Below are positions 10,357 to 22,744 of a DNA stretch of 64,000 bases, piece after piece (within the stretch, counting starts at the first letter, position 1; every line of letters starts with the position of its first letter). This stretch comes from Lysobacter oculi (GTDB taxonomy: Bacteria > Pseudomonadota > Gammaproteobacteria > Xanthomonadales > Xanthomonadaceae): contig NZ_CP029556.1 of assembly GCF_003293695.1 (NCBI RefSeq), positions 1,374,001 through 1,438,000 of the forward strand, written 5' to 3'. The notes below the pieces were generated by a model. It was not told where the DNA came from and ran no database searches. It worked only from the letters and a program-made list of their open reading frames with translations. The translations under genes were made by a program, and so were the position numbers.

Positions 10357-10385
10357 CTGTCATCGCATCTGCATCGCAGTGTCAT
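10357..10385 (+). promoter_or_regulatory. PHO-box-like triple repeat upstream of the TonB receptor and phytase
   Basis: Three heptamers spaced exactly 11 bases apart: CTGTCAT (10357), TCTGCAT (10368) and GTGTCAT (10379). The PhoB consensus is two CTGTCAT-like heptamers 11 bases apart. The first and third copies match six or seven positions; the middle copy is weaker. The site lies in the 176-base divergent region between the phytase and receptor genes. PhoB control under phosphate starvation is inferred. Confidence 0.6.
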
Positions 10386-10445
10386 GTTTCCGCCATGCGA
10401 CAGGCCTACAAATCCCTGCTTTGTTTCGTCATGGGGATGCAATAC

Positions 10446-12764
10446 ATGAAACACCACGCCTTGGCCCTGGGTCTGTCGAGGGCGCTGTGCTGCGCCGCGC
10501 TGCTGCCGGCCACCACGTTCGCGCAGCAGGCTGCGCCGGATGGCGCCTCCACCGATCCCAAGCAACTAGACGCGGTCGTGGTCCAGGGCGAGATCACCTA
10601 CCGTGACCGCACCAACGACATCGAGCCGGTACTGAGTTACGACCTGGAATACTTCCAGCGTTTCGAGCCCAACACCGTGGGCGACATGCTCAAGCGCGTG
10701 CCGGGCGTGACCTTCGTCGGCTCCGACGTCATGGAGTTCGATGGCGTGATGATGCGCGGCATGGCCGCCGGCTACACGCAGGTGCAGATCAACGGCCGCA
10801 AGGTGCCGGGCGCGGGCGACGACCGTTCGTTCTGGGTGGACCGCATCCCGGCGGAAATGGTCGACCACATCGAGATCCTGCGCAGCAACAGCGCCAACCG
10901 TTCCGGTGACGCGATGGCCGGCGCGATCAACATCGTCCTGCGCGACGCATACAAGTTCGATGGCAGCTATCTACGCATCGGTGCCAACCGCTGGTTTGAT
11001 GGCGAAGTGAACCCGACCTTCGGCGCGGTGACCAGCATGGATGCACTCGGCGGCCGCATCCTGGCTGGCATCAACGTGCAGGACCGCTACCGCGCCAAGG
11101 ACAAGCGCTCCGACCGCTTCGCCGATCCGTCGATGAAGGAGCTGTTGAGCTGGGAAGACCAGTTCGAAGTGAAGGATGGCCGCGACTATTCCGGCAACTT
11201 GTCCTACAACGCGCATGTGGGCGAAAGCGGACGCCTCGGCATCGACGGCTTCTTCGTCAAGACCAGGCGCGACGTGAAGGAGGTCTCGCACGAAGTGGAA
11301 TACGACGGCGGCGATGTCATCGAATCCAACGTGCCGGGCCTGAACCCCATCGACCAGAAGAACTGGGGACTGGGCCTCGACTACCGCTTCGGCATGGCCG
11401 GCGGCACCACGCGCTTCGAAGTGGGCCACGCGCGCTTCGAGGACAGCAGCGCCGAGAGCGAGGAGAAGCACGAATACGTCAACGGCGACTGGGATGCCTC
11501 CGAAGCCGAGGCTTCATCGGTGGACGCGAAGGACGGCGAAACCAGCTTCACCGTGTCGCACCAGCGTCCGCTGGGCACGAGCGAGATGGAATTCGGCGTG
11601 GACTACCGCCGCAAGAAGCGCGACGTGACCTACCGCAACTTCGCCTGGGAAGCCAACAATGAAGGCGACCCGGTGGTGTATGCGGATGATGGCAGCGTGG
11701 GTTCGCGCATCGCCGAAGTGCGGCTGGACCCCTACCTGATGTTCTCCGGCAAGGGCGAACGCTTCGCCTGGGAAGCCGGCCTGCGCTACGAAACCACCCG
11801 CGCCGACATCGACCACAGCGAGGACGGCGTGCTGGAAGGCGCCGCACGCCGCGACTACAAGGTGCTGCTGCCCTCGATGCACCTCAAGTGGGACCTGACC
11901 GACGCGACGCGCCTCAGCCTGTCGCTGGCGCGCAGCATCAAGCGCCCCAACTTCAACGAGTTGATCCCGGCCGTGCTCGATGGCGAGTTCGGTGACAACG
12001 ATTACAAGGGCAACCCGCTGCTGGCGCCGGAAACCGCCAACGGCGTGGACATGGGCTTCGAACGCCGAATGGGCCGCCAGGGCATCGCCGGCATCAACGT
12101 GTTCTACCGCGACGTGAAGAACCTGATCGAACTGGTCAACACCGGCGAATGGAGCGAGGACGCGCACGACAGCTATGCCAAGGACCTGAAGAAGTTTCTC
12201 AAGGCCAACCCGGGCAAGACCGCCGCCGACTTCGCCTTCAAGCCAGAGAGCTGGCTGTTCACCTCCGGCAACATCGGCAACGGCAAGGTCTATGGCGTGG
12301 AGCTGGACCTGTCCACGCCGCTGACCGCGATCGGCATGCCCAATACCGGCGTGTTCCTCAACTATTCGTGGCTCAACAGCAGGATCACCGACTTCATGGG
12401 CGAGCGCCGCTTCAACGACCAGGCGCGCAGCGTGTTCAACGTCGGCTTCATCCAGGACCTGCCGTCGTGGGCCGCGAGCTTCGGTGCGACCTACCGCAAG
12501 CAGAGCGCGTCCTTCAGCCGCATCCTGGCCGAGGAAGTGACCGTGCGTTACGGCGAGGACCTGGAGATGTTCGTCGAGAAGCGCTTCGGCAAGACGCTGT
12601 CGGTGCGCCTGAGCGCCGCCAACCTGCTGGATGCGTCGAAGGACGAGTTCTTCCACAAGTTCGACAATCTCGGCGACCAGCTTGGCCGCGATTACGACGA
12701 GTACGAACTGGAAACCGAGAAGGCTGGCCCCAGCTACCAGCTGGTCATGCGCTGGGCGTTCTGA
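10446..12764 (+). CDS. TonB-dependent outer membrane receptor, probably for phytate or its products
   Basis: A 772-residue outer-membrane receptor. It has a signal peptide (about residues 1-24, ending TTFAQQ), a plug domain with the block VGDMLKRVPGVTF followed by MRGMAAGYTQVQINGRK, DHIEILRSNSANRSGDAMAGAINIVLR at the plug-barrel junction, and a long beta-barrel ending in phenylalanine (MRWAF). GGGGA eight bases before the ATG at 10446 supports this start over in-frame ATGs at 10431 and 10437. Its divergent pairing with a phytase operon suggests transport of an inositol-phosphate compound. That substrate is inferred from context. Confidence 0.88.
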   Translation: MKHHALALGLSRALCCAALLPATTFAQQAAPDGASTDPKQLDAVVVQGEITYRDRTNDIEPVLSYDLEYFQRFEPNTVGDMLKRVPGVTFVGSDVMEFDGVMMRGMAAGYTQVQINGRKVPGAGDDRSFWVDRIPAEMVDHIEILRSNSANRSGDAMAGAINIVLRDAYKFDGSYLRIGANRWFDGEVNPTFGAVTSMDALGGRILAGINVQDRYRAKDKRSDRFADPSMKELLSWEDQFEVKDGRDYSGNLSYNAHVGESGRLGIDGFFVKTRRDVKEVSHEVEYDGGDVIESNVPGLNPIDQKNWGLGLDYRFGMAGGTTRFEVGHARFEDSSAESEEKHEYVNGDWDASEAEASSVDAKDGETSFTVSHQRPLGTSEMEFGVDYRRKKRDVTYRNFAWEANNEGDPVVYADDGSVGSRIAEVRLDPYLMFSGKGERFAWEAGLRYETTRADIDHSEDGVLEGAARRDYKVLLPSMHLKWDLTDATRLSLSLARSIKRPNFNELIPAVLDGEFGDNDYKGNPLLAPETANGVDMGFERRMGRQGIAGINVFYRDVKNLIELVNTGEWSEDAHDSYAKDLKKFLKANPGKTAADFAFKPESWLFTSGNIGNGKVYGVELDLSTPLTAIGMPNTGVFLNYSWLNSRITDFMGERRFNDQARSVFNVGFIQDLPSWAASFGATYRKQSASFSRILAEEVTVRYGEDLEMFVEKRFGKTLSVRLSAANLLDASKDEFFHKFDNLGDQLGRDYDEYELETEKAGPSYQLVMRWAF

Positions 12765-12775
12765 TCCTGCTTGAA

Positions 12776-12800
12776 GGGAACCGGCGCGATGCCGGTTCCC
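12776..12800 (+). terminator. Hairpin between the convergent receptor and hydrolase genes
   Basis: A perfect 10-bp stem (GGGAACCGGC with GCCGGTTCCC, five-base loop) starts 11 bases after the TonB receptor stop, and the opposite-strand gene ends at 12804. There is no T tract, so it may act as a weak or bidirectional end signal only. Confidence 0.55.
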
Positions 12801-12803
12801 GCG

Positions 12804-13694
12804 TCACGCCGCCAGCGGCCGCGACCTGAGTTCCGCCACTTCGTGCGCGGTTCCGAAGCGACCCTTGTCGTCGCGTGTCACCTGCGCCAGCGCACACGCC
12901 GGGTCGTGGGTGAAGAACAGATGCACGTTGCGTGCACGCATGTCATCGAGGAAATCGCGCTTCTCGTCGATCAGCAGTTCGGCGTTGCGGTCGTAGCCCA
13001 TGGTGATCGGCACATGCACCCAGGGCCGGCCTGGAATCAGGTCGGCGCAGAACACCACGCCGCCGTGCGCCTCGCCATCGACATGCTCGGGCCCCACGAT
13101 CTCGGCCAGCATCAACCCCGGCGTGTGGCCATGGCTGTAGTGGAAACGCACCGCATCCCCCAGTACGCGGCTGTGCGCGCCGTCGACGATCTCCAGCCGT
13201 CCGCTCGCCTGCAGCAGTTCGTTGAGGCCGGGGATGAAGCTGGCACGGTCGCGCGGGTGCGGGTCCTGCGCGCGTTCCCAGCAGCCCCGGCTGACCACGA
13301 AGGTGGCGTTGGGGAACAGCAGCTTCGGCGCCTCGCCTTCGGCCCACGGCGACAGCAGGCCGCCGGCATGGTCGAAATGCAGATGCGAGAGCACCACGAC
13401 ATCGATGTCCTCGTGGCCGAAACCGGCCTCGCGCAGGGAATCCAACAGCACATGGCGGTCTTCCTGCACGCCGTAGCGTTCGCGCAGCTTGGGTTCGAAG
13501 AAGCTGCCGATGCCGGTTTCGAACAGCACCGTCCTGCCGTTGAGCGGAGTGGCCAGCAATGCGCGGCAGGCCAGCGGGATGCGGTTGAGCTCGTCGGCGG
13601 GGATCCACTTGCGCCACATCTCGCGCGGGGCGTTGCCGAACATCGCGCCGCCGTCGAGTTTCTGCGAGTTGCCGAGGATCGACCAGAGTTTCAT
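12804..13694 (-). CDS. Metallo-beta-lactamase-fold hydrolase
   Basis: A 296-residue MBL-fold protein with the zinc motif HLHFDHAGG, a second histidine site in YSHGHTPG, and CADLIPG as the metal-bridging aspartate. The family includes lactonases, glyoxalase II and other hydrolases, so the substrate is open. The frame extends upstream to 14171 across the peroxiredoxin gene, but the ATG at 13694 ([20 protein letters not shown]) is the natural start. It is divergent from the peroxiredoxin gene. Confidence 0.85.
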   Translation of the reverse strand: MKLWSILGNSQKLDGGAMFGNAPREMWRKWIPADELNRIPLACRALLATPLNGRTVLFETGIGSFFEPKLRERYGVQEDRHVLLDSLREAGFGHEDIDVVVLSHLHFDHAGGLLSPWAEGEAPKLLFPNATFVVSRGCWERAQDPHPRDRASFIPGLNELLQASGRLEIVDGAHSRVLGDAVRFHYSHGHTPGLMLAEIVGPEHVDGEAHGGVVFCADLIPGRPWVHVPITMGYDRNAELLIDEKRDFLDDMRARNVHLFFTHDPACALAQVTRDDKGRFGTAHEVAELRSRPLAA

Positions 13695-13809
13695 CGCACC
13701 ACTCCCGCTGCTGCATCCATGACGTAGGCCCGATTCTACGCCCGCGTCTCGACGCGTCCTTAAGATCGCGCGTGGCCCAATGCCTGCCTGCATCCCACAG
13801 GAGAAAACG

Positions 13810-14349
13810 ATGATCGGCCAGCCAGTACCCGACGTGGTCCTGAAAACCCGCGTGCGCGATGAATCCATCGGCGGCGACAACCCGTTCCGTTGGCAGGACG
13901 TGTCCACCGGCGATGTCTTCGCGAAGGGCCGACACGTGCTGTTCGCCCTGCCCGGCGCGTTCACGCCCACCTGCACCACCGAACAGTGCCCGGCCTTCGA
14001 ACGCGAATTCGACGCGCTATGCGCGGCCGGCGCCGACGACGTGCACTGCCTCTCGGTCAACGACGCTTTCGTGATGTACCAGTGGGGCAAGCACCTCGAC
14101 ATCGGCAAGGTGAAGATGCTGCCGGACGGCTCCGGCAAGTTCACCCGCCGCATGGGCATGCTGATCGACAAGGACCATCTCGGTTTCGGGCAACGAAGCT
14201 GGCGCTATGCCGCGGTGATCGATGACGGCGTGGTCCGCGCGATGTTCGTCGAGCCCGGCATCAACGACGACGGCAGCGACGAGGATCCCTACGGCGAGAG
14301 CAAGCCGGAAAATGTGCTGGCGTGGATGAAGGCGAATCCGCGCGGCTGA
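13810..14349 (+). CDS. Peroxiredoxin (Prx5/redoxin type)
   Basis: A 179-residue peroxide reductase with the peroxidatic cysteine motif [12 protein letters not shown], which is diagnostic of the Prx5/AhpE-like redoxins, and the later conserved SVNDAFVM block. It reduces H2O2 and alkyl hydroperoxides in the cytoplasm using a thiol donor. The start at 13810 has AGGAG seven bases upstream. No fused glutaredoxin domain is present, unlike some family members. Confidence 0.92.
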   Translation: MIGQPVPDVVLKTRVRDESIGGDNPFRWQDVSTGDVFAKGRHVLFALPGAFTPTCTTEQCPAFEREFDALCAAGADDVHCLSVNDAFVMYQWGKHLDIGKVKMLPDGSGKFTRRMGMLIDKDHLGFGQRSWRYAAVIDDGVVRAMFVEPGINDDGSDEDPYGESKPENVLAWMKANPRG

Positions 14350-14374
14350 AAGCTTCTCCGCATCGCCAAACAAC

Positions 14375-14400
14375 AACGGCCGGGAATCCCCGGCCGTTTT
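14375..14400 (+). terminator. Rho-independent terminator after the peroxiredoxin gene
   Basis: AACGGCCGGG pairs with CCCGGCCGTT around AATC and is followed by a short T run. It lies 25 bases beyond the peroxiredoxin stop and before the opposite-strand end of the gamma-glutamyltransferase gene. Confidence 0.85.
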
Positions 14401-14427
14401 CATTCGTGCATGTCGATGTCGATGCGG

Positions 14428-16968
<2,541 letters not shown>

Positions 16969-16984
16969 GGGTTCCCCCGGGTGT

Positions 16985-17521
<537 letters not shown>

Positions 17522-17543
17522 TCAGCGGCCCGCCCGGCGTGGC

Positions 17544-18125
17544 TCAGGCTGGCCCGCGACGCCACAGCTGGCAGGCGACCTCGCGGGTGCGGGCCTCGCG
17601 ATGCAGCCGCCAACCCTCAGGCAGGGTGGTGGCGACGCCACGCACCGGCATCTCCACGTACAGCCAGGCATCGTCCGCCATCAGCGGCGCGACGGCCTCG
17701 ATGGCCGGCTGCCAGAGTTCGCCGGCAAACGGGGGGTCGATGAAGGCGATGTCGTAGCGCCGGCCTTCGCGGGCGGCCTGCGTGAGCCAGCTGATCGCAT
17801 CCATCCGCACGATCTCGGCGGCCTCCCCGCCCGGCAGGCGTGCGGCGACTTCGCGCAGGGCGGTGGCCGGGCCGGTTTCGCGTTCGACCAGCGTCGCCGC
17901 CGCGGCGCCGCGCGAGAGCGCCTCGAAGCCCAGTGCGCCGCTGCCGGCGAACAGGTCGAGCACGCGCGCACCGGGCAGCACCGGCATCAACCAGTTGAAC
18001 AGCGTTTCGCGGACACGGTCGGCGGTCGGACGCAGGCCGTCGAGGTCGGCCACCGGCAGGCGCGTCCCGCGCCAATGCCCGCCGATGATGCGCACGCTGC
18101 CGGCGCGGCCCCTGGCCTTCGTCAT
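17544..18125 (-). CDS. rsmD: 16S rRNA (guanine(966)-N2)-methyltransferase
   Basis: A 193-residue SAM-dependent methyltransferase that modifies G966 of 16S rRNA in the assembling small subunit. It has the N-terminal RIIGGHWRGTRL and RPTADRVRETLFNWL blocks, the SAM motif VLDLFAGSGALGFEALSRG and the catalytic DPPF motif (FIDPPFAG). The frame stays open far upstream inside ftsY's antisense strand, but the ATG at 18125 gives the family length. It is divergent from ftsY with a 54-base spacer and upstream of coaD, the usual order. Confidence 0.95.
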   Translation of the reverse strand: MTKARGRAGSVRIIGGHWRGTRLPVADLDGLRPTADRVRETLFNWLMPVLPGARVLDLFAGSGALGFEALSRGAAAATLVERETGPATALREVAARLPGGEAAEIVRMDAISWLTQAAREGRRYDIAFIDPPFAGELWQPAIEAVAPLMADDAWLYVEMPVRGVATTLPEGWRLHREARTREVACQLWRRGPA

Positions 18126-18179
18126 TGGATCTTGAACCCCGGTGATACCATCCCCGCATTCTCCGACATCGCCCCCCGC

Positions 18180-19304
18180 ATGGTTAACTGGTTTTGGCGC
18201 AAGAAGCTCGAGGAAGGCGAAAAACCGGCCGAATCGCCCGCCGCGCCCGCCCTCGAAACACCGCGTATCGAAGCTTCGGAGGCCGCCCCCGCCCCGGTCG
18301 AGCCGGTGGTCGAGGCGCCCGCTCCGGTCACGACTTCCGAACCCGCCATCGACGACTACGCGCATGCCGCGCCGGCCGCCACGCCGGGCAAGCCCGGTTG
18401 GCGCGAGCGGCTCAAGGGCAGCGGCATGGCGCGCTCGCTGGGCGGGTTGTTCTCGCGCAATCCCAAGCTCGACGATGACCTGCTGGAAGAAATCGAGACC
18501 GCGCTGCTGACCGCAGACGTCGGCGTCAAGGCGACCGCCGCGCTGGTGGACGACCTGCACACGCGCATGGGCCGCCGCGAATTCGCCGATGCCCAGGCGC
18601 TGCTCGCCGCCCTGCGCGAGGACCTGGTCGCGCTGCTGCGCCCGGTCGCGCAGCCGCTGCTGATCGACGGCACCGCCAAGCCCTTCGTCATCGTCACCAT
18701 CGGGGTGAACGGCGTCGGCAAGACCACCACCATCGGCAAGCTCGCGCGCAAGTTCCGCGATGACGGCCGCAGCCTGATGCTCGCCGCCGGCGATACCTTC
18801 CGCGCCGCCGCCGTCGCCCAACTCCAGGCCTGGGGCGAGCGCAACGGGGTGCAGGTGGTGGCGCAGGGCCAGGACGCCGATGCCGCCGCCGTCGCCTTCG
18901 ACGCCTACGCCTCGGCGAAATCGCGCGGCACGCAGGTGCTGATCGCCGACACCGCCGGCCGCCTGCACACGCAGGCAGGCCTGATGGACGAGCTCGGCAA
19001 GATCGTGCGCGTGCTGGGCAAGCACGGCGCCGGCATCCCGCACGAGATCCTGATGGTGATCGACGGCACCACCGGCCAGAACGCGATCTCGCAGGTGCGC
19101 GCGTTCAACAGCAAGGTGCCGGTGACCGGGCTGGTGGTGACCAAGCTCGATGGCACCGCGAAGGGCGGCGTGGTGTTCGCGCTGGCGCGGGAATTCGGCA
19201 TCCCGATCCGCTACGCCGGCATCGGCGAGCGCCCCGAAGACCTGCGCGTGTTCGACCCCGAAGCCTTCGTCGACGCGCTGCTGCCGGCTTCGCTCGGGCA
19301 GTGA
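18180..19304 (+). CDS. ftsY: Signal recognition particle receptor FtsY
   Basis: GTPase receptor that docks SRP-ribosome complexes at the inner membrane. The 374-residue protein has an acidic, Ala/Pro-rich A domain (residues 1-75), the N domain and the G domain with GVNGVGKTTTIGKLA (G1), DTAGR (G3) and TKLDGTAKGG (G4). The A domain is short and contains many Pro-Ala steps. The ATG at 18180 is close to the divergent rsmD start, so the promoters must lie in or beside the 54-base spacer. Confidence 0.97.
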   Translation: MVNWFWRKKLEEGEKPAESPAAPALETPRIEASEAAPAPVEPVVEAPAPVTTSEPAIDDYAHAAPAATPGKPGWRERLKGSGMARSLGGLFSRNPKLDDDLLEEIETALLTADVGVKATAALVDDLHTRMGRREFADAQALLAALREDLVALLRPVAQPLLIDGTAKPFVIVTIGVNGVGKTTTIGKLARKFRDDGRSLMLAAGDTFRAAAVAQLQAWGERNGVQVVAQGQDADAAAVAFDAYASAKSRGTQVLIADTAGRLHTQAGLMDELGKIVRVLGKHGAGIPHEILMVIDGTTGQNAISQVRAFNSKVPVTGLVVTKLDGTAKGGVVFALAREFGIPIRYAGIGERPEDLRVFDPEAFVDALLPASLGQ

Positions 19305-20605
19305 ACACGGACAGCCCCGCGTCCACGCCGGCGCCGCGCAAGCGCCGGTGGGCGCGCGGGTTCCTCATCGCCCTGCTCGTCCTGGCGGCGCTGCTCGCCT
19401 TGCTGGCACTCGGCATCCGCTACGCCCTGCAACCGGCCGTGGCCACGCATTTCATCCTGCAGCAGGCCGGCAAGTCGCTCGGGCTGGAGATCGCCGCCGA
19501 CGGCGAACCCGAACTCCAGCTGCGCGGCACGCCGACCCTGGTGGTGCGCGGCGTGCATGCGCGCCAGCCCGGCGCCACGCGCGAAATGCTGAAGGCCGAA
19601 CGCATCCTGCTGTCGCTGCCGTGGAGCACGCTGAAAAGCCGCGGCCGCCAATTGGACATCCAGCGCGTGGAACTGGATGCGCCCGTGCTCGACCTGAGCG
19701 CGCTCGCCGACTGGCGCCGCACCCGCCCGCCCAGCGCGATGCAGCGACTGCCCACCCTCACCCGCGGCCTGCGGGTCCATCGCGGCCAGCTGCTGGGCGA
19801 AGGCTGGAAGATGGCCGATGTCGGCATCGACCTGCCCTACTTCGCGCCGGACAAACCGCTGGCCGCACGCGTGGCGGGGCGCTACGAGGCCGAGGCGATG
19901 CAGCTGCCCTTCGACCTGCACATCGCGCTGTCGAAGCCGGACACCTCCGCCGCGCTTGGGCTCGCCGGCGATGTCACCCCGACCGCGCGCGACTGGAAGC
20001 TGCCGATGCACCTGCGCCTGTCCGCGCCGATGCACTGGGGCGATGACGGCCTCCGGCTGCAACCGGCCAAGCTGGGTGCGCGCGCACGTTACGAAGGCGG
20101 CGGCGAACCGCTGCCGTTCGTGATCGGCGCGTTCGGCCCGGCACGCATCTCGAAGGACGGCCTCGATTGGCCCGCGTTGGCGTTGGCGCTGCGCGGCGAA
20201 GGCGTGGTGCCGGATCTGGACGGACACGGTGCGCTGCACGCCAGCCATCGCCTGGCATTGTCGTTGGCAGGCCGGATCCACGCATGGCCCGAAGCCTGGC
20301 CGGTGCTGCCGAAGCCCTTGTCGGCATCGCGCTCGCCGTTGCCGTTCTCGCTCGACTATGCCGGCGCACTGGATTTCAGCGATGTGGTGGCGTTCGAGCT
20401 GCAGCGCGACGCCACCCGCTTCGATGGCCAGCTGCGCGTGCGCGACGTGCTGGCCTGGCGCGAGATCGCCGCGACCGCATCGCCGCTGCCGCCGCTCGAC
20501 GGCCACCTGGTTACGCCGCGCCTCGACATCGCCGGCGCGCAGCTTGAAGGTGTGGAAGTCGACTTCGAGGACCCGGCGATCCCGCCCGCGGACACGAAGA
20601 AGTGA
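19301..20605 (+). CDS. AsmA-like membrane-anchored protein
   Basis: A 434-residue protein with one N-terminal transmembrane helix (about residues 18-42) and a long beta-rich periplasmic region. That region opens with the AsmA-type blocks GLEIAADGEPELQLRGTPTLVVRGVHA and LLSLPWSTLKSRGRQLDIQRVELDAP. AsmA-family proteins are linked to lipid transport or outer-membrane assembly, but the role of this one is not defined. The GTG start overlaps the ftsY stop and its own stop overlaps the mutY start, so ftsY, this gene, mutY and yggX are translationally coupled. Confidence 0.8.
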   Translation: MNTDSPASTPAPRKRRWARGFLIALLVLAALLALLALGIRYALQPAVATHFILQQAGKSLGLEIAADGEPELQLRGTPTLVVRGVHARQPGATREMLKAERILLSLPWSTLKSRGRQLDIQRVELDAPVLDLSALADWRRTRPPSAMQRLPTLTRGLRVHRGQLLGEGWKMADVGIDLPYFAPDKPLAARVAGRYEAEAMQLPFDLHIALSKPDTSAALGLAGDVTPTARDWKLPMHLRLSAPMHWGDDGLRLQPAKLGARARYEGGGEPLPFVIGAFGPARISKDGLDWPALALALRGEGVVPDLDGHGALHASHRLALSLAGRIHAWPEAWPVLPKPLSASRSPLPFSLDYAGALDFSDVVAFELQRDATRFDGQLRVRDVLAWREIAATASPLPPLDGHLVTPRLDIAGAQLEGVEVDFEDPAIPPADTKK

Positions 20606-21720
20606 GCGCCGCCAAACGCGCGAAACCGCGTGACGAAGCCACATCCACCCCCGACACCTGCGCGCTGTACGCGCCACGCCTGCTGGACTGGTTCGACACC
20701 CACGGCCGCCACGACCTGCCGTGGACACAGCCGCGCACGCCCTACCGCGTGTGGCTGTCGGAAATCATGCTGCAGCAGACCCAGGTCGCCACGGTCATCC
20801 CGTATTTCCAGCGTTTTATCGATGTGCTGCCCGACCTGCCGGCGTTGGCCGCCGCGTCGCCGGACACCGTACTCGCCCTGTGGTCGGGACTCGGCTACTA
20901 CAGCCGCGCACGCAACCTGCATGCCGCCGCGAAGCGCTGCGTGGAACACCACGGCGGCGAATTACCGCGTGATTTCGATGCACTGCACGCCCTGCCCGGC
21001 ATCGGCCGCAGCACGGCGGCGGCGATCCTGGCGCAGGCCTGGGGCGAGCCGTTCGCGATCCTCGACGGCAACGTCAAGCGCGTGCTGGCGCGGCTGCACG
21101 GCATCGAAGGCTGGCCCGGTTTGCCGGCGGTGGAAAAGCGGCTGTGGGCGATCGCCGAAGCCTCGCTGCCGCGCACATCGGTCACGCGCGCGCGGATGGC
21201 CGACTACACGCAGGCGCAGATGGACCTGGGCGCGACACTGTGCACGCGCAGCCGCCCGCGCTGCGGCGATTGCCCGCTGGCGGAGAGTTGCGTCGCCCAT
21301 CGCGAAGGGCGCACCGCCGCGCTGCCTTCGCCACGCCCGAAGAAAACCATCCCGCAACGCGAAACCCGCATGGTCTGGTTGCGCGATGACGAAGGCCGCA
21401 CGCTGCTGCAGCGTCGCCCGGCGACCGGCATCTGGGCCTCGCTGTGGTCGCTGCCGGAAGTAGCGAGCGCCGATGAAGCCGCCTGCATCGCCCAACTGCA
21501 TGCGGAGATGGGGGATGCGGCTTCGTCCAGCGCTTTGCCGCCGGTCGAACACGTCTTCACCCATTTCCGCCTGCGCATCCACCCGCAGCTGTTCGACGGC
21601 GTCGCGGCGAAGACACGGCTCGGCGACAATGACGACCTGCGCTGGGTCATGCGCGGGGAACTGGCCACGCTTGGCATTCCCGCCCCGGTGCGCCGCCTGA
21701 TTGAAGAGGACATCCCATGA
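20602..21720 (+). CDS. mutY: A/G-specific adenine DNA glycosylase MutY
   Basis: Removes adenine mispaired with 8-oxoguanine. The 372-residue protein has the [18 protein letters not shown]-terminal block, the helix-hairpin-helix [14 protein letters not shown] with the catalytic aspartate following in [12 protein letters not shown], the [4Fe-4S] motif C-x6-C-x2-C-x5-C ([17 protein letters not shown]) and a C-terminal NUDIX-like domain that reads 8-oxoG. The GTG at 20602 overlaps the previous stop. It is followed immediately by yggX, the usual partner. Confidence 0.96.
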   Translation: MSAAKRAKPRDEATSTPDTCALYAPRLLDWFDTHGRHDLPWTQPRTPYRVWLSEIMLQQTQVATVIPYFQRFIDVLPDLPALAAASPDTVLALWSGLGYYSRARNLHAAAKRCVEHHGGELPRDFDALHALPGIGRSTAAAILAQAWGEPFAILDGNVKRVLARLHGIEGWPGLPAVEKRLWAIAEASLPRTSVTRARMADYTQAQMDLGATLCTRSRPRCGDCPLAESCVAHREGRTAALPSPRPKKTIPQRETRMVWLRDDEGRTLLQRRPATGIWASLWSLPEVASADEAACIAQLHAEMGDAASSSALPPVEHVFTHFRLRIHPQLFDGVAAKTRLGDNDDLRWVMRGELATLGIPAPVRRLIEEDIP

Positions 21721-21986
21721 GTCGCACCGTGTTCTGCCAGCGCGAGCAGCGCGAAACCGAAGGCCTGGACTTCGTGCCGTGGCCCGGCGAGATGGGCAAG
21801 CGCGTGTTCGCCGGCATCGGCAAGCCGGCATGGGCCGCATGGCTGGCGCACCAGACCATGCTGATCAACGAAAACCGCCTGTCACCGATGAACCCGGAGC
21901 ACCGCGCCTTCCTCGAAACCGAGATGGCGAAGTTCCTGTTCGGTGGCGGCGCCGAAGCGCCTGCCGGTTACGTGCCGGAAGGCTGA
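21717..21986 (+). CDS. yggX: Fe(2+)-trafficking / oxidative damage protection protein YggX
   Basis: An 89-residue protein with the family start [18 protein letters not shown] and the conserved [10 protein letters not shown] block. YggX protects iron-sulfur clusters from oxidative damage and is regularly encoded after mutY, a cluster-containing enzyme. Its ATG overlaps the mutY stop by four bases. The 3' end overlaps the 3' end of the opposite-strand lipoprotein gene by 19 bases. Confidence 0.95.
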   Translation: MSRTVFCQREQRETEGLDFVPWPGEMGKRVFAGIGKPAWAAWLAHQTMLINENRLSPMNPEHRAFLETEMAKFLFGGGAEAPAGYVPEG

Positions 21987-22402
21987 GCGGCCGAGGCCTT
22001 TTCCGCGGCGCGCATCGCCCTCAGGTCCACCGGGCGGATCTGGCCGATGATGCAGCTCATGCCCCGCTGCGAGGCCACCGTCACCCGGTCGAAGCCGGCG
22101 CTGATGCGCCCGAACTGCGAGCTGATGCCAAGCGTCGGCGAGCCGCGTTCGTACGCCAGGCAAGGCCCGTCGATACGCAGGAGGTAGGCCTCGCGCGGGC
22201 GTACGTCGAGCACGACGTGGCGGTCGTCGACGACATCGAAACCCTGGCTCCCGGCACTGCCGTAGCGGATGCTGGCGACCGGCGGGCCCGCGAACGCCGT
22301 GTAGCGGGTCAGTTTGTCGGCATCGGATTCGCGCGTCGTGGCGCAGGCCGTCATGGCCAGCAGCGCCAGCATCGGCACGGCAAAGGTCTGGATGCGTTTC
22401 AT
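21968..22402 (-). CDS. Small lipoprotein of the DUF6491 type
   Basis: A 144-residue protein with a lipoprotein signal ([14 protein letters not shown]) and a compact domain containing two cysteines (GPCLAYERG and [13 protein letters not shown]). The layout resembles DUF6491 proteins common in Xanthomonadaceae: an opening block on a beta-rich fold, one early and one late cysteine, and a closing IRPVD motif. Function is unknown. It is convergent with yggX and overlaps its end. The ATG at 22402 follows the signal-peptide logic; upstream in-frame ATGs add an unrelated lead. Confidence 0.75.
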   Translation of the reverse strand: MKRIQTFAVPMLALLAMTACATTRESDADKLTRYTAFAGPPVASIRYGSAGSQGFDVVDDRHVVLDVRPREAYLLRIDGPCLAYERGSPTLGISSQFGRISAGFDRVTVASQRGMSCIIGQIRPVDLRAMRAAEKASAAQPSGT

Positions 22403-22562
22403 CGTGCTGCCTCCATGGGTGGGCCGAAGCCCGATCATCGCGCCCACGGCGTACCCCGAGCACATTGGCCGGTCCGGCATTCCCCGCCCGTTAAGCCCGC
22501 CGCCGCTTGCCCGGAGGCCTGTTCATCCGTAAGATGGCCGGCTCGCGTGACCCGGCGCACTT

Positions 22563-22638
22563 GGCCGGGTAGCTCAGTTGGTAGAGCAGGGGATTGAAAA
22601 TCCCCGTGTCGGGGGTTCGATTCCCTCCCCGGCCACCA
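22563..22638 (+). tRNA. tRNA-Phe (GAA)
   Basis: A 76-nt cloverleaf. The acceptor stem pairs GGCCGGG with CCCGGCC; the D-loop region is AGCTCAGTTGGTAGAGC; the anticodon stem is GGGGA/TCCCC around TTGAAAA with anticodon GAA at 22596-22598; the T-loop is GTTCGATTC; and CCA is encoded. A TAAGAT box at 22530-22535 is a plausible -10 element. Confidence 0.98.
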
Positions 22639-22660
22639 CTGCGCAGGGTTACGTCGAAAC

Positions 22661-22690
22661 AAAGGTCGCCATTGGCGGCCTTTTTGTTTT
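22661..22690 (+). terminator. Rho-independent terminator after tRNA-Phe
   Basis: AAAGGTCGCC pairs with GGCGGCCTTT (one T-G wobble) around ATT and runs into TTTTTGTTTT, 23 bases after the tRNA. Confidence 0.88.
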
Positions 22691-22744
22691 CCGGACTTCC
22701 GCGCTACCGCGTTATCCTGCCTCCATCCCCTACGGAATGGACCG

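Noticed and set aside
11514..12656. 380-residue minus-strand frame opposite the TonB receptor
   Set aside because: Antisense frame with no domain; the receptor strand has full plug and barrel features.
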